A DNA stretch of 64,000 nt from an uncultured bacterium (GCA_938084905.1 CALKEQ010000001.1:90835-154834), one strand, 5' to 3'. Positions 41,793-51,000 are shown, numbered from the stretch's first letter. Notes: generated by a model from the sequence alone, not told the origin. A program made the numbers and translations.

Positions 41793-42134
41793 TTACCTCC
41801 TTCCCTCATTTATTAGGTATCTTAGGAGCGAAAACCTTTTCACAAGAATTTGAATCAATGCGTTGTACATCAAAGTGTTCTCCGTAAGCTTAACCATCTC
41901 TTCCTCCAGATCGACTGTGTTGCCATCTGGGGAGTGAACCCCCTCTTGAACTTCAGCAATCTCCTTGACCCTTATGTCTTCAACTCTTTTTATCTCTCTT
42001 TTCATCTCAGAGGCAAAATCTATCTCTTTCCTTTTGTAGTTAGGCGTGTTCACATTAGCAAGGTTTCCAGCGATTATTTTGTGGTAAAAAGCCCTGATGT
42101 TCAGTGCCTTTTCAATCAGAGAATCTCCCGCCAT
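41793..42134 (-). CDS. flgB: Flagellar rod protein FlgB
   Basis: The proximal rod protein of about 113 aa has ALNIRAFYHKIIAGNLANVNTPNYKRKEIDF at the N-terminus and a C-terminal LTENTLMYNALIQILVKRFSLLRYLIN. The ATG at 42134 has GAGG 6 nt upstream. It overlaps the end of the upstream NtrC-type regulator gene by 23 nt, so the flgB-to-fliJ genes may be read from the kinase promoter. Confidence 0.93.
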   Translation of the reverse strand: MAGDSLIEKALNIRAFYHKIIAGNLANVNTPNYKRKEIDFASEMKREIKRVEDIRVKEIAEVQEGVHSPDGNTVDLEEEMVKLTENTLMYNALIQILVKRFSLLRYLINEGRR

Positions 42135-43419
42135 AGTCAACCTCAGGAATCTTTATCCCCATCTTTCTATATTCCCTTATCTTGTTTCTCAGTGTTCTCG
42201 CCGTTATGCCGAGTATCTTTGCCGCCTTAGTTCTGTTCCCTTTTGTAGCTTTCAAGGTTTCAAGGATCATTTTCGTCTCCATCTCTTCTAGGGACCCACT
42301 CATATTTGGAGTTTTTTCTTCAATTTCAATTAAGTGCTTAAGCCTTATTACAGAGTAGTCTGAAAGTATGCAGGCCCGGGCTATGGCATTTTCGAGTTCC
42401 CTCACATTTCCCTTCCATTCCCTATTAATCAAATATTCCATAGCCTCATCATCAATCCTCACATCCATCCCCTTTGAGTATTTTTTAATCATGTGATTTA
42501 CAAGAGGAGGAATATCCTCCTTTCTTTCCCGAAGAGGAGGGACAACTATTGGAAAGACATTCAGTCTGTAATATAGATCCTCCCTGAATTTACCTTCATC
42601 TACAAGCCTTTTTACGTCCCTGTTTGATGTGGCAATGACCCTCACATCCACCTTCTTTGGATACTTCGCTCCCAATATTTCTATCTCTTTTTCCTGGAGA
42701 ACTCTAAGAATCTTTGACTGAAGCCTTAGGTCCATTTCCGTTATCTCATCGAGTAGGATCGTGCCCTTGTCAGCCAACTCGAACTTACCGGCCTTTCTAT
42801 GCGTGGCACCTGTAAAGGCTCCCTTCTCAAAACCGAAAAGCTCACTTTCCAACAAATTCTCAGGTATTGAGGCGCAATTGACAGGAATAAAGGGTTTGTC
42901 CCTGCGGCTACTTCTCTCATGAATGTACCTTGAAATCAGTTCCTTTCCCACCCCACTTTCTCCGAGTACGAGGACAGTTACATCCGATTTTGCAACCTTC
43001 TCTGCAGCGAGGAGGACCTCTTTCATCTTCTTCGACTCATAAACTATCTTTCCATTTCCTCCCGCTAGTGCCCTCTTTACTACTCCGTAGAGGGCATCAA
43101 TGGTAAAGGGCTTCTGTATGTAATCAAAGGCCCCTCTCTTCATTGCGGATACTGCATCATCTATAGATCCATACGCTGTGATAAGGACTACAGGTATAAG
43201 TGGCATGTTCTCCTTTATGTACGTCAAAAGGTCAATCCCGTCCATTTTTGGCATTCTAACATCAGATATAACAAGGTCGAAGAACCCTCTATCTAGTTCC
43301 TCCTTTGCCTTTTTTCCATCTTCCGCAAGGGTCACAGAGTAACCCTGCCTCAAAAGCACCTCTTTCAACGCGATCCTCATCTTCTCATCGTCATCAACTA
43401 TTAGTATCCTCTCCTTCAT
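42112..43419 (-). CDS. NtrC-type sigma-54 regulator, FlrC/FleR-like
   Basis: This 435-aa activator has a receiver domain (about 1-115, phospho-acceptor D53 in ISDVRMPKMDG), an AAA+ domain (about 130-370, Walker A GESGVGKE, sigma-54-contact loop GAFTGA, Walker B GTILLDEI) and a C-terminal Fis-type helix-turn-helix (GNRTKAAKILGITARTLRNKI). It follows the PAS kinase gene by 2 nt and likely forms a pair with it, as FleS/FleR or FlrB/FlrC. Expected targets are the sigma-54 rod and hook genes (flgF, fliK units). Confidence 0.9.
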   Translation of the reverse strand: MKERILIVDDDEKMRIALKEVLLRQGYSVTLAEDGKKAKEELDRGFFDLVISDVRMPKMDGIDLLTYIKENMPLIPVVLITAYGSIDDAVSAMKRGAFDYIQKPFTIDALYGVVKRALAGGNGKIVYESKKMKEVLLAAEKVAKSDVTVLVLGESGVGKELISRYIHERSSRRDKPFIPVNCASIPENLLESELFGFEKGAFTGATHRKAGKFELADKGTILLDEITEMDLRLQSKILRVLQEKEIEILGAKYPKKVDVRVIATSNRDVKRLVDEGKFREDLYYRLNVFPIVVPPLRERKEDIPPLVNHMIKKYSKGMDVRIDDEAMEYLINREWKGNVRELENAIARACILSDYSVIRLKHLIEIEEKTPNMSGSLEEMETKMILETLKATKGNRTKAAKILGITARTLRNKIREYRKMGIKIPEVDYGGRFSD

Positions 43420-43421
43420 AC

Positions 43422-44495
43422 TTACCCTGTTGGAAGGAAAATGGTGAATCTTGTCCCCTCATTAACCTTAGACTCTACTTCAATAAATCCGCCATGTGCC
43501 TTCACAATGTTATAGACTGTAAAAAGTCCTAGCCCTACACCTTTCTCCTTTGTTGTGAAAAATGGATTGAAGATCGATTTTTTTACCTCTTCCGTCATCC
43601 CCCTTCCGTTGTCGGCTACAACAAGAACAGTAAACTTCCCCTCTTCTTTAACTTCAATTTCTATCTTTCCTCCCTGGTCTAAAGCTTCCTTGGCGTTCAT
43701 CAAAAGGTTCATTACGGCGAGTTTCATAAGGTGGGGGTCAACTGACTTAGGTCCCTTTTCCCTTTCACGGAAGGTGAGCTCTATGCCACTTTGCTCAAAT
43801 GAAAGTCTCATGAAGTCGAGGATCTCCCTTATTACGTCAGATAGCCTAACTTTCCTCAAACAAAGTGACTTCGGCTTCGTGTAAGAGAGAAGGTTATTCA
43901 CAATTCTGTCTATGTTCCTTATCCCTTCAGATATATGCTCCACATAAGATTTCTGCTTTTCCTCAAGAGTGTCTTTTAAGAGCATTGATGCAAAAAGTTC
44001 CATACTACCTAAAGGGTTTTTTATTTCATGGGCAATCCTAAGCGCCATCTCCCCCATCGCTTTTAACCTTTGATCCATCTCAAGTCTCTCCCTCATTTTT
44101 TCAACTTCCGTTGTATCCTCAATTACAACTATTTCCTGATTCTTTCTTCCAGACAAAGATTCTCTCTTCCATCTGTAAGAGGAGGCTGAGATTTTCGTCT
44201 CACCCTCCTTCTTTCCATCCAAGTTGATCCTCTCCAATATAGGCTCAAATCTCATCTCTCTGGCCCTGTTGTTGGAAAAGAGGACACGATCTTCTTCCAT
44301 AACGATTACGGCAACTGGAAGTGAGTCCAGAATAGTTCTTAGGTCCTCTTTTGTGCTTTCAAGTTCCCTGTTTTTCTGTTCTATCTCCCTTTTCAATGCC
44401 TCTACTGTTTTTTCAAGGAGAGAATAGTAGGCTATAAGGGATTCGGAAGCACGAGAAAACTCAAGAAAAGCATCCCTTAAGAGTTCCTTTTCCAT
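43422..44495 (-). CDS. Cytoplasmic PAS histidine kinase, FlrB/FleS-like
   Basis: The protein of about 357 aa has a helical N-terminus, a PAS-like domain (about 60-140, ILDSLPVAVIVMEEDRVLFSNN), the phospho-His region MGEMALRIAHEIKNPLGSMELFASML, and a HATPase domain with N box LLMNAKEAL, DNGRGM and KEKGVGLGLFTVYNIVKAHGG. There are no membrane segments. The start is the ATG at 44495; an earlier in-frame TTG lies inside a sigma-54 -12 element. It is paired with the adjacent NtrC-type regulator. Confidence 0.88.
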   Translation of the reverse strand: MEKELLRDAFLEFSRASESLIAYYSLLEKTVEALKREIEQKNRELESTKEDLRTILDSLPVAVIVMEEDRVLFSNNRAREMRFEPILERINLDGKKEGETKISASSYRWKRESLSGRKNQEIVVIEDTTEVEKMRERLEMDQRLKAMGEMALRIAHEIKNPLGSMELFASMLLKDTLEEKQKSYVEHISEGIRNIDRIVNNLLSYTKPKSLCLRKVRLSDVIREILDFMRLSFEQSGIELTFREREKGPKSVDPHLMKLAVMNLLMNAKEALDQGGKIEIEVKEEGKFTVLVVADNGRGMTEEVKKSIFNPFFTTKEKGVGLGLFTVYNIVKAHGGFIEVESKVNEGTRFTIFLPTG

Positions 44496-44508
44496 CCCCC
44501 TTTTTTTC

Positions 44509-44524
44509 TGCAAGAACTGTACCA
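44509..44524 (-). promoter_or_regulatory. Sigma-54-like promoter just upstream of the histidine kinase
   Basis: The minus strand reads TGGTACAGTTCTTGCA with correct GG-N10-GC spacing; one base of the -24 differs from TGGCAC. The predicted start site is only a few nt before the kinase ATG, so the mRNA would be nearly leaderless. A FleQ-like box lies about 42 nt upstream. Confidence 0.62.
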
Positions 44525-44564
44525 GACTTGGAAGGGTTCAGGTTTAAAAGTTGAATAGTGAATA

Positions 44565-44586
44565 GGGTGTCAATATTTTGACACCC
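44565..44586. promoter_or_regulatory. FleQ/FlrA-like operator upstream of the kinase-regulator genes
   Basis: GGGTGTCAA-TATT-TTGACACCC is a perfect 9-bp inverted repeat containing GTCAA-N4-TTGAC. It abuts the stop codon of the upstream regulator gene and lies about 42 nt from the sigma-54 element of the kinase gene. The lack of a U-run argues against a terminator. Confidence 0.65.
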
Positions 44587-44587
44587 A

Positions 44588-46021
44588 TTAGATCCCGAGT
44601 CTTTTCATCTTTTCTATGAGAGTTGTTCTGTTTATGTTTAAAACTTTAGCTGCCTTGCTTTTTACACCCTTTGCCTCGGAAAGTGCCCTCATGATAAGAC
44701 TTTTTTCAAATTCACTTACCAGTGTGTCATAACCTTTACGGAGATCAAATTCAAAGGTGGGCTTTTTTGGCTTTATAAGTTTCTCCGGTAAATCCTCAAC
44801 CTCAATGATACCTTTTTTCTTTATCACCACAATTCTCTCTATTATGTTCTGTAACTCCCTTACGTTTCCCGGAAAATCATACTCCATAAGGACGTTCATG
44901 GCCTCTTCCGAGATTCCCTCGATCGCACCGTTATTGAGACTGTTAGAAATCTTTAGGAAGTGGTTTATTAGAAGGGGGATGTCCTGTTTTCTTTCCCTAA
45001 GTGGAGGTATGTGTATTGGAACAACGTTCAATCTGTAGTAAAGGTCTTCCCTGAACTTCCCCTCTTTTACAAGCTCTTCTAAATTTCTGTGTGTGGCAGC
45101 TATTATGCGTACGTCCACTTTTATGGGCTTGTGACCACCAACTCTCTCGAACTCCTTCTCCTGTATTACCCTTAGGAGCTTAACCTGAAGACTCAAACTC
45201 ATGTCTCCGATCTCGTCAAGAAAAACCGTCCCCCCATTTGCCACCTCAAAACGTCCAATCTTGGTGGAGAATGCTCCGGTAAATGCACCCTTTTCATAAC
45301 CGAAAAGCTCACTCTCTAGCAGATTTTCCGGAATTGCCCCGCAGTTCACAACTACAAGTGGTTTATCTTTCCTCGATGAGTTGTAGTGGATGGCTCTTGC
45401 AACCAGTTCCTTTCCCACACCGCTTTCTCCTGTGATCAACACAGTTGCATTAGTATCAGCAACCTTTTCAATCATCTCAAAGACTTTCTGCATTGGGAAG
45501 CTCATACCTATGATATTCTCAAATCTGTACTTTTCCTTTAGCTGGCTTCGGAGTATGAGGTTTTCTCTCAAGATTTTGCTGTCAGAAAATCTTCTCAGCA
45601 GGTTTGCCTTCTCCTTCAGTTCCCTTGTCACAAAAAGGTTCTTCATGAGCTTAGTGTAATATATGCCGAGATTTATCGTGTGTAGGATCTCATCAAATTT
45701 AAATGGCTTAACTATGTAGTCGAAAGCACCACACCTCAGAGCTGCTATTGCACTCTCCAGACTGCCATACCCGGTAATTACAACCGCTAAAGTGTCAATG
45801 AATTCTTTCTGAATAAAGTTGAGAAGCTGAAGACCATCCACATTAGGCATGGCAAGATCTGTAATGAGAATGTCGTACTTTCCAGTTTTTAAGGCGGGAA
45901 GAGCGGACCTGCTGTCGCTGAAACAGTCTACCTCAAATCCGTGGTCCATAAAAAAATCCTTAAGCATCGCCAGAATGTCTTGCTCATCATCAACGATTAT
46001 CAGCCTTCCCTCCCCCATCAT
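44588..46021 (-). CDS. NtrC-type sigma-54 response regulator, candidate master flagellar activator
   Basis: The protein of about 477 aa has an N-terminal receiver (phospho-acceptor D55 in [11 protein letters not shown], all key residues intact), an AAA+ domain with Walker [15 protein letters not shown] and [10 protein letters not shown], and a C-terminal helix-turn-helix ([25 protein letters not shown]). The start is an ATG after GGAGGGAGG; a second ATG follows at once. It is transcribed with the 80-aa secreted protein from a sigma-54 promoter. It could fill the FlrA/FleQ place in the cascade, although FleQ proteins usually have a degenerate receiver. Confidence 0.88.
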   Translation of the reverse strand: MMGEGRLIIVDDEQDILAMLKDFFMDHGFEVDCFSDSRSALPALKTGKYDILITDLAMPNVDGLQLLNFIQKEFIDTLAVVITGYGSLESAIAALRCGAFDYIVKPFKFDEILHTINLGIYYTKLMKNLFVTRELKEKANLLRRFSDSKILRENLILRSQLKEKYRFENIIGMSFPMQKVFEMIEKVADTNATVLITGESGVGKELVARAIHYNSSRKDKPLVVVNCGAIPENLLESELFGYEKGAFTGAFSTKIGRFEVANGGTVFLDEIGDMSLSLQVKLLRVIQEKEFERVGGHKPIKVDVRIIAATHRNLEELVKEGKFREDLYYRLNVVPIHIPPLRERKQDIPLLINHFLKISNSLNNGAIEGISEEAMNVLMEYDFPGNVRELQNIIERIVVIKKKGIIEVEDLPEKLIKPKKPTFEFDLRKGYDTLVSEFEKSLIMRALSEAKGVKSKAAKVLNINRTTLIEKMKRLGI

Positions 46022-46232
46022 CCTCCCTCCAGTCAATTAGAATTTTAAGTTCCTTGAAAAAATCCCTACATTTTTCAATGTTTAATCCGGAAGAGTCCTT
46101 CCCTTCTTTTGATATTTCGTAGACTACCTTGTCTTCGTGTCTCTCTATCCTCATTTCACTTTGAGAATGGACCATACGGGGAAAAAGGTATAAGATAGTA
46201 CAAAGGATGAGAAAAAGGGTAGTTAAAACCAT
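45990..46232 (-). CDS. Small exported or membrane-anchored protein (80 aa)
   Basis: The N-terminus is a signal peptide or anchor (about residues 1-23, VLTTLFLILCTILYLFPRMVHS), followed by a charged domain (MRIERHEDKVVYEIS, a Cys at about residue 55) and an acidic tail that overlaps the start of the NtrC-type regulator gene. I do not recognise the family. It is the first gene after a sigma-54 promoter and a FleQ-like palindrome, so it is probably made early in flagellar assembly. Confidence 0.62.
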   Translation of the reverse strand: MVLTTLFLILCTILYLFPRMVHSQSEMRIERHEDKVVYEISKEGKDSSGLNIEKCRDFFKELKILIDWREDDGGGKADNR

Positions 46233-46272
46233 TGACGAGCCCTTTTAGGCTCTCTATACACCAAAAAATATC

Positions 46273-46294
46273 CCCTGTCAATCTTTTGACAGGG
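46273..46294. promoter_or_regulatory. FleQ/FlrA-like operator in the leader of the 80-aa protein/regulator unit
   Basis: CCCTGTCAA-TCTT-TTGACAGGG is a perfect 9-bp inverted repeat of the same design as 44565-44586. It lies about 17-38 nt downstream of the predicted start of the sigma-54 transcript. Such a downstream position is known for some Pseudomonas FleQ sites. Confidence 0.65.
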
Positions 46295-46321
46295 ACATAA
46301 CCTTTTCCTTTACCTTATGAT

Positions 46322-46337
46322 TGCATATTACGTGCCA
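46322..46337 (-). promoter_or_regulatory. Sigma-54 promoter of the 80-aa protein/regulator unit
   Basis: The minus strand reads TGGCACGTAATATGCA with a perfect -24 and GG-N10-GC spacing. It begins 3 nt after the cheX stop codon. Confidence 0.82.
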
Positions 46338-46340
46338 GAA

Positions 46341-46817
46341 CTAATCCTCGAAGGAAAAGTCCAGGTACATCACCTCCTCGCTTCCGCCATTAACGGAGAA
46401 GTAAAAAGGCAGAGAGACAATGGGTAAGGTGGTTATGAAGTTCATTTCCACATCGTTTCCCACTACGACCATTGGAATTGCCGCCTTAAGGTGCAGATTT
46501 TGCCTTTCAAACTCCTTTCTCGCCTGACCTGAAATTATATTTGTGAGCTCACCTATAGCATCTATCACATCTTCGTTTATCTCCTGGCATCCATCACCCA
46601 TAAGGGTGTTGTAGATAAACAATGCTCCATTTTTCCTGAAGCTTATACATAGGGTACCTCTCTGATCACCAGCAAGCCCCATAATCCCAGTTACATCTCC
46701 GCTGGTCCTCCTTGTCTGTTTAAGAATAGGTTTTCCCATTTTCACATTTATACCTAGCATGGTCCTGAAGACCACCTGTGTCGCAACAATAAAGGGATTC
46801 ATGTACCTCACATCCAT
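46341..46817 (-). CDS. cheX: CheX-like CheY-phosphate phosphatase
   Basis: The 158-aa protein matches the CheC/CheX/FliY phosphatase family: YMNPFIVATQVVFRTMLGINV at the N-terminus, and the catalytic pattern ExxN in DAIGELTNIISGQARKEFE (about residues 85-105). One such motif, as in CheX, rather than two. It would dephosphorylate CheY, whose gene lies 12 nt upstream in the same operon. Confidence 0.87.
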   Translation of the reverse strand: MDVRYMNPFIVATQVVFRTMLGINVKMGKPILKQTRRTSGDVTGIMGLAGDQRGTLCISFRKNGALFIYNTLMGDGCQEINEDVIDAIGELTNIISGQARKEFERQNLHLKAAIPMVVVGNDVEMNFITTLPIVSLPFYFSVNGGSEEVMYLDFSFED

Positions 46818-46829
46818 AACCGAACCTCC

Positions 46830-47207
46830 TTAAGATTGCACAACTTTTGCCTTTGCCTTTTCTATGGCTTCTTTCAATTTTTCCGGAGTAAATGGTTTTA
46901 CTATGTAGTTGTCTACGCCCAACTTTATTGCTTCAATTACGCTAGATTTTTGTGCTTCTGCTGTGACCATTATGAAGGGTATTTTTTTCATATTCTCATC
47001 GCTTTTACACGCCTTTAAGAATTCTATTCCCGTCATTTCCGGCATTATCCAGTCACTGATTATGAGGTCTATCTTTTCACTCCGTAGAATCTCTAAGGCC
47101 TGCTTACCGTTTTCCGCCTCAGTCACTGTATCAATGTCTATCTGCTTCAAAAGGTTCTTGATGATTTTTCTCATTGTCGCAAAATCGTCCACAACAAGTA
47201 CCCTCAT
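46830..47207 (-). CDS. cheY: Chemotaxis response regulator CheY (MCP operon copy)
   Basis: This receiver domain of 125 aa has VDDFATMRKIIKNLLKQ, phospho-acceptor D52 in ISDWIMPEMTG, MVTAEAQ and VKPFTPEKLKEAI. The DWxMP motif and FATMR sequence are those of the classical FliM-binding CheY. It is encoded between a chemoreceptor and its CheX phosphatase under a sigma-28 promoter. Confidence 0.93.
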   Translation of the reverse strand: MRVLVVDDFATMRKIIKNLLKQIDIDTVTEAENGKQALEILRSEKIDLIISDWIMPEMTGIEFLKACKSDENMKKIPFIMVTAEAQKSSVIEAIKLGVDNYIVKPFTPEKLKEAIEKAKAKVVQS

Positions 47208-47221
47208 GGATTACCTCCCAT

Positions 47222-48829
47222 TTACTCTTCTAATCTGAAGAATTTCATTTCTTTCTCCAGTAGGCCAGCCAAATTTACCAGCTTTTCAACCTGGGCAGAA
47301 CTTTTTTCGAACGAGCCCGATGCACCTTTTATTGCATTCTGAACATCGGTTATTGAATTTGTTATTTCAAGAACACTTGTTGATTGCTCTTCCGAGGCAA
47401 CGGCAACGTGGTTTATCTGCGTCAAAACTGCCTCTGATTCTTTCAATATCTCTTCAAGGGTATTTTTTGCCTCAGTCACAATGCTGAACGCGTGGTTTAC
47501 TCCCTCAAGGTTTCTGTTTATGAGGTTTGATGCGTTTTCCATTTCCCTTTTCACGTTCTTTATGGAATCGGTTATGTCCTTGGTTGCCTTAATCGTCCTT
47601 TCAGCAAGAGATCTTACCTCATCCGCAACAACGGCAAATCCCCTACCATGTTCTCCAGCTCTTGCCGCCTCTATTGCCGCATTAAGTGCTAGAAGATTGG
47701 TCTGGTCAGCAATATCCTCTATGAGTGCGACGATGTTCTCTATGAAAACTGAACTTTCCGACAGCTTTTTCATCACGTGAGCCGTCTCATCTGCCACTTT
47801 ATGGGTCTGTTCCATGGCGTCCGCAATCCGGTTCATAATGTCAAATCCCTTTTTTGCAACCTCTTTGGAGTGTTCTGCACTTTTAACCACTTTAAGACAG
47901 TTCTGGGCAATCTCATTTGCCGTCTGAGCCAACTCTTCAGAGGCAGTTGCCACGGAAGCGATCTTATCTGTAGCTTTTTCTACAGTATCCTTCATGTTCA
48001 GTTCCATATCTTTCATCATTTTTGCCACATCCACAATCTGCTCATTACCCCTCTTTAGGTTTCCTATTATGTTCTGCATCTTCTCTATGAAGATGTTTAG
48101 CTTTTCGCCAATCTGGCCAATTTCATCATCTGAATTGAGCCTCACTTTTTGAGAGATGTCTCCAGAGGAGATCCTATCTATTGCGCTCAAGGAGCTATTT
48201 ATGGCTGTGTACAACCTTCTTGAATAAAAGGTGCTTATACCCATAGACAGGGCAATTGCCAAAGGAATAATTACAATGTAGACAAAAAGAGCGTTCCTCG
48301 TTCCTTTTACAATTGCGGGAGAAAACTTGGAGAATTCCTTGGCCTCCTCCTTCATAATCACGGCAAGTTCACTCTTAATCTTGTTAAGATTAGACTCAAT
48401 ATTCGGAATTATGACGCTCAATTTATCAGGATCAAATTGGGATTCAAAAACAGGGATAATATTCTGGGCCTGTTCCAAAAGTCTCTTTAATCCACTCTTT
48501 TCCTCTTCCTTCTTCATCTCATCGATAGCCTTACTGGCATAATTTACGAATTCGTTTATTTCTTTCTTTATACTTTCTGTCCCGCTTTTTACGAGGCTTG
48601 GGTCCCTTGTGGAGGTAAGGCTACTAAGGTAGATCCCAGCCTTGTCAATAGATTCTATCATGGCAGAGACTGAATCCATCCTGCTACTTATCCTATTTAA
48701 CTCATCCACTTTTACCTTTCTGGAGAGTCCTTCATATATCGTGTAGCCGCTTATGAGAAGCATAAACCCGATACATATGGCGATTGGTAATTGCATTCTC
48801 GTCTTAAGCTTAAAGCTAAGTCTCCTCAT
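47222..48829 (-). CDS. Methyl-accepting chemotaxis protein
   Basis: The 535-aa transmembrane receptor has a membrane segment near residues 14-33, a helical periplasmic four-helix-bundle-like domain (about 34-175) and a second membrane segment (about 178-198). A HAMP domain and a cytoplasmic signalling domain follow, with the conserved tip [21 protein letters not shown] and [15 protein letters not shown]. There is no C-terminal pentapeptide for CheR docking. AAAGGAGGG precedes its ATG. The ligand is unknown. Confidence 0.94.
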   Translation of the reverse strand: MRRLSFKLKTRMQLPIAICIGFMLLISGYTIYEGLSRKVKVDELNRISSRMDSVSAMIESIDKAGIYLSSLTSTRDPSLVKSGTESIKKEINEFVNYASKAIDEMKKEEEKSGLKRLLEQAQNIIPVFESQFDPDKLSVIIPNIESNLNKIKSELAVIMKEEAKEFSKFSPAIVKGTRNALFVYIVIIPLAIALSMGISTFYSRRLYTAINSSLSAIDRISSGDISQKVRLNSDDEIGQIGEKLNIFIEKMQNIIGNLKRGNEQIVDVAKMMKDMELNMKDTVEKATDKIASVATASEELAQTANEIAQNCLKVVKSAEHSKEVAKKGFDIMNRIADAMEQTHKVADETAHVMKKLSESSVFIENIVALIEDIADQTNLLALNAAIEAARAGEHGRGFAVVADEVRSLAERTIKATKDITDSIKNVKREMENASNLINRNLEGVNHAFSIVTEAKNTLEEILKESEAVLTQINHVAVASEEQSTSVLEITNSITDVQNAIKGASGSFEKSSAQVEKLVNLAGLLEKEMKFFRLEE

Positions 48830-48856
48830 GACTTGCCCTCCTTTTTTTCATAATCT

Positions 48857-48883
48857 TTATCGCTCCTTTACCTGAAAACTTAA
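48857..48883 (-). promoter_or_regulatory. Sigma-28 promoter of the MCP-cheY-cheX operon
   Basis: The minus strand has TTAAGTTTT (48883-48875), 11 nt, GCGATAA (48863-48857), ending 27 nt before the MCP start codon. Confidence 0.88.
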
Positions 48884-48915
48884 GCCCAAGGGTTAAGTGA
48901 AAAAGCTATTGGCTA

Positions 48916-48944
48916 TTGATTTTCAGCATCCTTTATTTTATAAA
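48916..48944 (+). promoter_or_regulatory. Sigma-70-type promoter of the EMO-like gene
   Basis: TTGATT (48916-48921), a 17-nt spacer and TATAAA (48939-48944), 43 nt before the ATG at 48987. AGGAGG lies 8 nt ahead of the start codon. Confidence 0.7.
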
Positions 48945-48986
48945 TAGCTTGTGCAAAAAATAACAAAGTGAGAAGGAGGCTCTGTC

Positions 48987-50981
48987 ATGGAGGCATCAAG
49001 GGAAATATTCTTCAATGTGGGGCAATCCGCAAGATATATCACATACGGATTTATGGTTTTGACCTTCCTTATACTCGGATACGGGCTTTTCAGACGGTAC
49101 AAGATGTGGATGATAGGAAGAAAGTCTTCTTTTAACTTTAGAAAAAGGCTTTCCGAGAGAATAGCCTACCTAATAAAAAATGGGGTATTTCATGGCACAA
49201 TTCTTAGAGAACCCTATCCTGGGATCATGCACCTTTTTTTGTTCTGGGGGTTCCTTATTCTCGCAATTGGCACCCTTATTGTTGCCATCCAAGACGATAT
49301 TTTGAGGCCCCTATTTAACAAAAACATTTTAAAGGGAAACTTTTACATCTCTTTCTCCTTTGTCCTTGAGCTGGCTGGAATTCTGGCAGTTCTTGGCACC
49401 TTGCTCGCACTTTACAGAAGGTACATAAATAGGCCAGAAAGATTGGACAGTAAAAAAGACGATCTTCTCTCCCTTGTCTTTATCCTTGCAGTACTTTTGA
49501 CCGGGTTTATGGTTGAGGCTTTAAGGATAGCAGTAGACTATCCACAGCATGAGGTATGGAGCTTTGTTGGCTGGACTTTAGCAAAGATTTTTAAGAAAGT
49601 GGAAAAGGATGCTGTTAGGTCTCTCCACGCCTTCTTTTGGTACCTTCACATGTTTCTCTCATTCGGGCTTATAGCTTATGTAGCCTATTCCAAGCTCCTT
49701 CACATAATAACCTCATCGATAAACATGATGATAAGGGGGGTGGAGGATAATCCAAAAGGCGCCATAGAGCCCATCCCTGACTTTGAGACTGCTGAGGAGT
49801 TCGGCGTAAACAAAATAGAGGGTTTCACGAGAAACCAAATTTTCGATATGGACGCATGTACCAGATGCGGTAGGTGTCAGGACGTGTGCCCCGCATATGC
49901 AAGTGAGAAGCCCCTCTCTCCGAAAAAGTTCATTCAGGATCTTAAAAACGAATGGGAAAGGGTGGCAAAAGGCTTAAAAAACGGAGAAGGAATAATAGGC
50001 AGTGTTATTTCGGAAGAGACCATATGGTCTTGTACAGCATGCCTCGCCTGCCAGGTAAACTGTCCAATATCGATCCCCACATTTGACAAGAACATAGAAC
50101 TTAGGAGGTACCTTACCCTCACTTTAAGTAAAACAACACCTGAGATCAGACTCCTCTTTAAAAACTTACAGCAGAAGTATGACCCATACGGAATGGGAAA
50201 AAGACAACGAACAGAGTGGACCGCGGACCTCAATGTGAAGAATGCACAGGAGGAAGAGATCGAATACCTTTACTGGGTAGGTTGTGTGGCCTCCTTAGAT
50301 GATCGTAACAGAAAGGTCGCAAAGGCATTTGTGAATATCTTAAACAAAGCGGAGGTTTCATTTGGAATATTGGGACAGGAGGAGATGTGTTGCGGAGATC
50401 CGGCAAGGAGGTGTGGAAACGAAGACCTCTACCTCGGGATCGCTCAGGGAAATGTGGAACTACTAAAGGAACTGGGAATAAAGAAAATATTGACCACTTG
50501 TCCCCACTGCTACAACACTTTAAAGAACGAGTACCCTCAAATAGGTGGTCAGTTTGAAGTTTACCATCAGTCTGAATTCATTTGGAAACTCATAAAGGAA
50601 GGAAGGATTCAAATTTCAAACTTTCTCGATGAAAGGACAACTTACCATGATCCATGTTATCTAGGAAGGGCAAATAGAATCTACGATCCTCCTCGGGAGG
50701 TGATCAAAACCCTTACAAAGGGTAATTTCGTAGAAATGGAGAGGCACCACGACAGAAGCTTCTGTTGCGGTGGCGGTGGAGGTAGAATATGGATGGAGGA
50801 GCACCACAAAAGGATAAACCATATAAGAATAGAGGATGCGAAAAGGACGGAGGCAAAAACTTTAGTAACAGGATGCCCCTATTGTCTTATAATGATGGAA
50901 GATGCTGTAAAAGACAAGGAACTGAGCGATCTACTGAGAGTTGTGGACATTTCAGAACTTGTCTGGTCCTCAATTTCTTAA
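48987..50981 (+). CDS. Membrane Fe-S oxidoreductase, NarI/HdrD-like fusion (EMO-like ETF:menaquinone oxidoreductase)
   Basis: The 664-aa protein has an N-terminal NarI-like cytochrome b region with about six membrane segments (1-265), a double [4Fe-4S] domain (CTRCGRCQDVCP near 290 and CTACLACQVNCP near 350) and two HdrD-type CCG domains (CCGDPARRCG and CCGGGGG). This arrangement is that of the DUF224/EMO proteins that pass electrons between electron-transfer flavoprotein and menaquinone in syntrophic and sulfate-reducing bacteria, and resembles DsrMK and TmcB. No etfAB gene is adjacent here, so the partner is uncertain. It is transcribed alone and ends at a terminator. Confidence 0.85.
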   Translation: MEASREIFFNVGQSARYITYGFMVLTFLILGYGLFRRYKMWMIGRKSSFNFRKRLSERIAYLIKNGVFHGTILREPYPGIMHLFLFWGFLILAIGTLIVAIQDDILRPLFNKNILKGNFYISFSFVLELAGILAVLGTLLALYRRYINRPERLDSKKDDLLSLVFILAVLLTGFMVEALRIAVDYPQHEVWSFVGWTLAKIFKKVEKDAVRSLHAFFWYLHMFLSFGLIAYVAYSKLLHIITSSINMMIRGVEDNPKGAIEPIPDFETAEEFGVNKIEGFTRNQIFDMDACTRCGRCQDVCPAYASEKPLSPKKFIQDLKNEWERVAKGLKNGEGIIGSVISEETIWSCTACLACQVNCPISIPTFDKNIELRRYLTLTLSKTTPEIRLLFKNLQQKYDPYGMGKRQRTEWTADLNVKNAQEEEIEYLYWVGCVASLDDRNRKVAKAFVNILNKAEVSFGILGQEEMCCGDPARRCGNEDLYLGIAQGNVELLKELGIKKILTTCPHCYNTLKNEYPQIGGQFEVYHQSEFIWKLIKEGRIQISNFLDERTTYHDPCYLGRANRIYDPPREVIKTLTKGNFVEMERHHDRSFCCGGGGGRIWMEEHHKRINHIRIEDAKRTEAKTLVTGCPYCLIMMEDAVKDKELSDLLRVVDISELVWSSIS

Positions 50982-51000
50982 AACTTGGAGGATAAATATA

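Noticed and set aside
44565..44586. Perfect inverted repeat as an intrinsic terminator of the upstream regulator gene
   Set aside because: No U-run follows, and two other copies with the same core lie by sigma-54 promoters, which fits an operator better.
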